A DNA stretch of 64,000 nucleotides from the NCBI RefSeq assembly GCF_000949135.2, contig NZ_JTAN02000019.1, positions 806,001 to 870,000 on the forward strand, given 5' to 3'. Shown piece by piece: positions 63,080 through 64,000 of this stretch. How positions within the stretch are numbered: position 1 is the stretch's first letter; the number at the start of each line of letters is the position of its first letter. The stretch is from Burkholderia sp. USMB20. Lineage in GTDB: Bacteria; Pseudomonadota; Gammaproteobacteria; Burkholderiales; Burkholderiaceae. The notes under the pieces are model-generated. The model was not told where the DNA came from and made no database searches. It saw only the letters and a program-made list of their open reading frames with translations. A program made the position numbers and the translations under genes.

Positions 63080-64000
63080 ATGAGCGATACCACCCCGCTG
63101 CACTACCTCGACTACGCAGCCACCACCCCTGCGGACCCCCGCGTGATCGAAGCGATGACGGCCTGCCTCGGTGCCGACGGCATCTTCGGCAATCCCGCGT
63201 CGAGTTCGCACGCCGCCGGCCGGCTCGCGAAGGAAAAGGTCGAGCACGCACGCGCGCAGGTCGCCGCGCTGATCGGCGCGCAGGCCGACGAGATCGTCTG
63301 GACCTCCGGCGCCACCGAATCGAACAACCTCGCGCTGAAGGGCTACGCGGAGACCGCGACCAGCAAGCGCCACCTCGTCACGAGCCGCCTCGAACACAAG
63401 GCGATCCTCGACACGATGGCGAACCTGTCGAAGCGCGGCATGACCGCGACCTGCCTGACACCCACCGCCGACGGCGAAATCACCGTCGACGCCGTTGCCG
63501 CGGCGATCGGCCCCGATACGGGCCTCGTGTCGCTGATGCTCGTCAACAACGAACTCGGCACGCTGACCGACATCGGCGCGATCTCGCGCATCGTGCATGC
63601 GGCCGGCGCGCTGCTGCACGTCGACGCCGCGCAGGCGCTCGGCAAGACGCCGATCGACGTGCGCGCGCTCGGCATCGACCTGCTGTCGATGTCCGCGCAC
63701 AAGGTGTACGGCCCCAAGGGGATCGGCGCGCTGTTCGTCCGCAGCGAGATCGCCGAGCGCATCGCGCCGCAGATCCACGGCGGCGGGCACGAGCGCGGCC
63801 TGCGCTCGGGCACGCTCGCGACGCACCAGATCGTCGGGATGGGCGTGGCGTGCGAACTGGCCGCCGAAAAACTCGAGCGCGAAGCCGCGAGGATCGCGGC
63901 ACTCAGCGCACGCCTGACGGACGCGCTGCTCACGCTCGGCGACATCACGCACAACGCGGCAGCGGCACGCCGCATCCCGCACACGCTGAGCCTCACGGTG
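63080..64000 (+). CDS. Cysteine desulfurase (IscS/NifS-like), 3' truncated by the window edge
   Basis: The first 307 codons of a PLP enzyme that removes sulfur from cysteine for Fe-S and thio-cofactor synthesis. It starts MSDTTPLHYLDYAATTPADP, shows IFGNPASSSHAAGRLAKEKV, WTSGATESNN, the catalytic His in RLEHKAILDT, the PLP Lys in LLSMSAHKVYGPKGIGALFV, and HGGGHERGLRSGTLATHQIV. The frame is open to the end of the window, so the active-site Cys loop is beyond it. GAGAAGG precedes the ATG. No iscR or iscU is visible on the left side, suggesting a stand-alone paralogue. The 268 bases before it hold no supported gene. Confidence 0.93.
   Translation, partial: MSDTTPLHYLDYAATTPADPRVIEAMTACLGADGIFGNPASSSHAAGRLAKEKVEHARAQVAALIGAQADEIVWTSGATESNNLALKGYAETATSKRHLVTSRLEHKAILDTMANLSKRGMTATCLTPTADGEITVDAVAAAIGPDTGLVSLMLVNNELGTLTDIGAISRIVHAAGALLHVDAAQALGKTPIDVRALGIDLLSMSAHKVYGPKGIGALFVRSEIAERIAPQIHGGGHERGLRSGTLATHQIVGMGVACELAAEKLEREAARIAALSARLTDALLTLGDITHNAAAARRIPHTLSLTV

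Noticed and set aside
62717-63982. A 421-codon minus-strand frame opposite the cysteine desulfurase
   Set aside because: Antisense shadow; the plus frame encodes a clear IscS-like protein open to the window end.
1-64000. CRISPR arrays, tRNA and rRNA genes
   Set aside because: No regularly spaced short repeats, no cloverleaf with CCA-type ends and no rRNA-like conserved stretches were seen on reading. A tRNAscan and CRISPR search would settle it.

Overview
The window is GC-rich DNA from a Gram-negative betaproteobacterium, most likely Burkholderia and probably of the B. cepacia complex type. That call is inference from the Gram-4-type porin, the Wza/Wzc exopolysaccharide export set, the ytfQRT-yjfF transporter and the pqqABCDE order. 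I see no rRNA, tRNA or CRISPR.

Region A (1-28.8 kb) is an exopolysaccharide locus of the Wzx/Wzy, colanic-acid-like type. GC-rich ends (galU, a PAP2 phosphatase, a WcaI-like glycosyltransferase and ugd on the left; wcaJ and manC on the right) enclose a clearly AT-richer cassette (about 4.2-25.7 kb). The cassette holds four GT4 glycosyltransferases, two acyltransferase-3 proteins, a WcaF-like acetyltransferase, Wzx, Wzy, Wza, Wzb-like phosphatase, Wzc kinase, gmd, fcl, a secreted protein of unknown function and a GH71-like glucanase. Predicted precursors are UDP-Glc, UDP-GlcA, GDP-Man and GDP-Fuc, with acyl decorations. From manC down to 6.1 kb all genes lie on the minus strand and look like one long operon, converging on the plus-strand genes from the left.

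Region B (28.8-36.1 kb) holds two paralogous GlxA/AraC-type regulators, GDP-mannose mannosyl hydrolase (gmm), a small membrane protein, a candidate sRNA with a clear intrinsic terminator, a 1.6-kb stretch without recognisable genes, and a porin whose signal peptide is put out of frame by one missing base. Region C (36.1-42.4 kb) is a ytfQ-ytfR-ytfT-yjfF sugar ABC transporter with ATGA overlaps, then a type IB topoisomerase.

Region D (42.4-60.3 kb) is the most interesting part. It is a compact PQQ alcohol-oxidation island: pqqABCDE (including a 24-residue pqqA), a sigma-54 activator of the AcoR type, a tonB-exbB-exbD-TonB-receptor operon, a PQQ alcohol dehydrogenase with the WDYDG signature of lanthanide enzymes, a XoxJ-like protein fused to a cytochrome c, a HiPIP, an RpoD-like sigma factor, and the 5' end of acs. 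I find sigma-54 -24/-12 elements upstream of pqqA, the dehydrogenase, acs and (weaker) tonB. A shared GCAACAC(C/T)CG upstream motif occurs near the first three. This suggests one activator co-ordinates cofactor synthesis, alcohol oxidation, acetate activation and possibly metal or cofactor uptake.

Region E (60.3-64 kb): acs is broken after about 150 codons by a block containing a duplicated C-terminal fragment, a complete Tla3/DUF2875-like protein, a PAAR protein and a KorA/TrfB-like DNA-binding protein, which looks like a type VI secretion-related acquisition. A cysteine desulfurase (iscS-like) runs off the right end.
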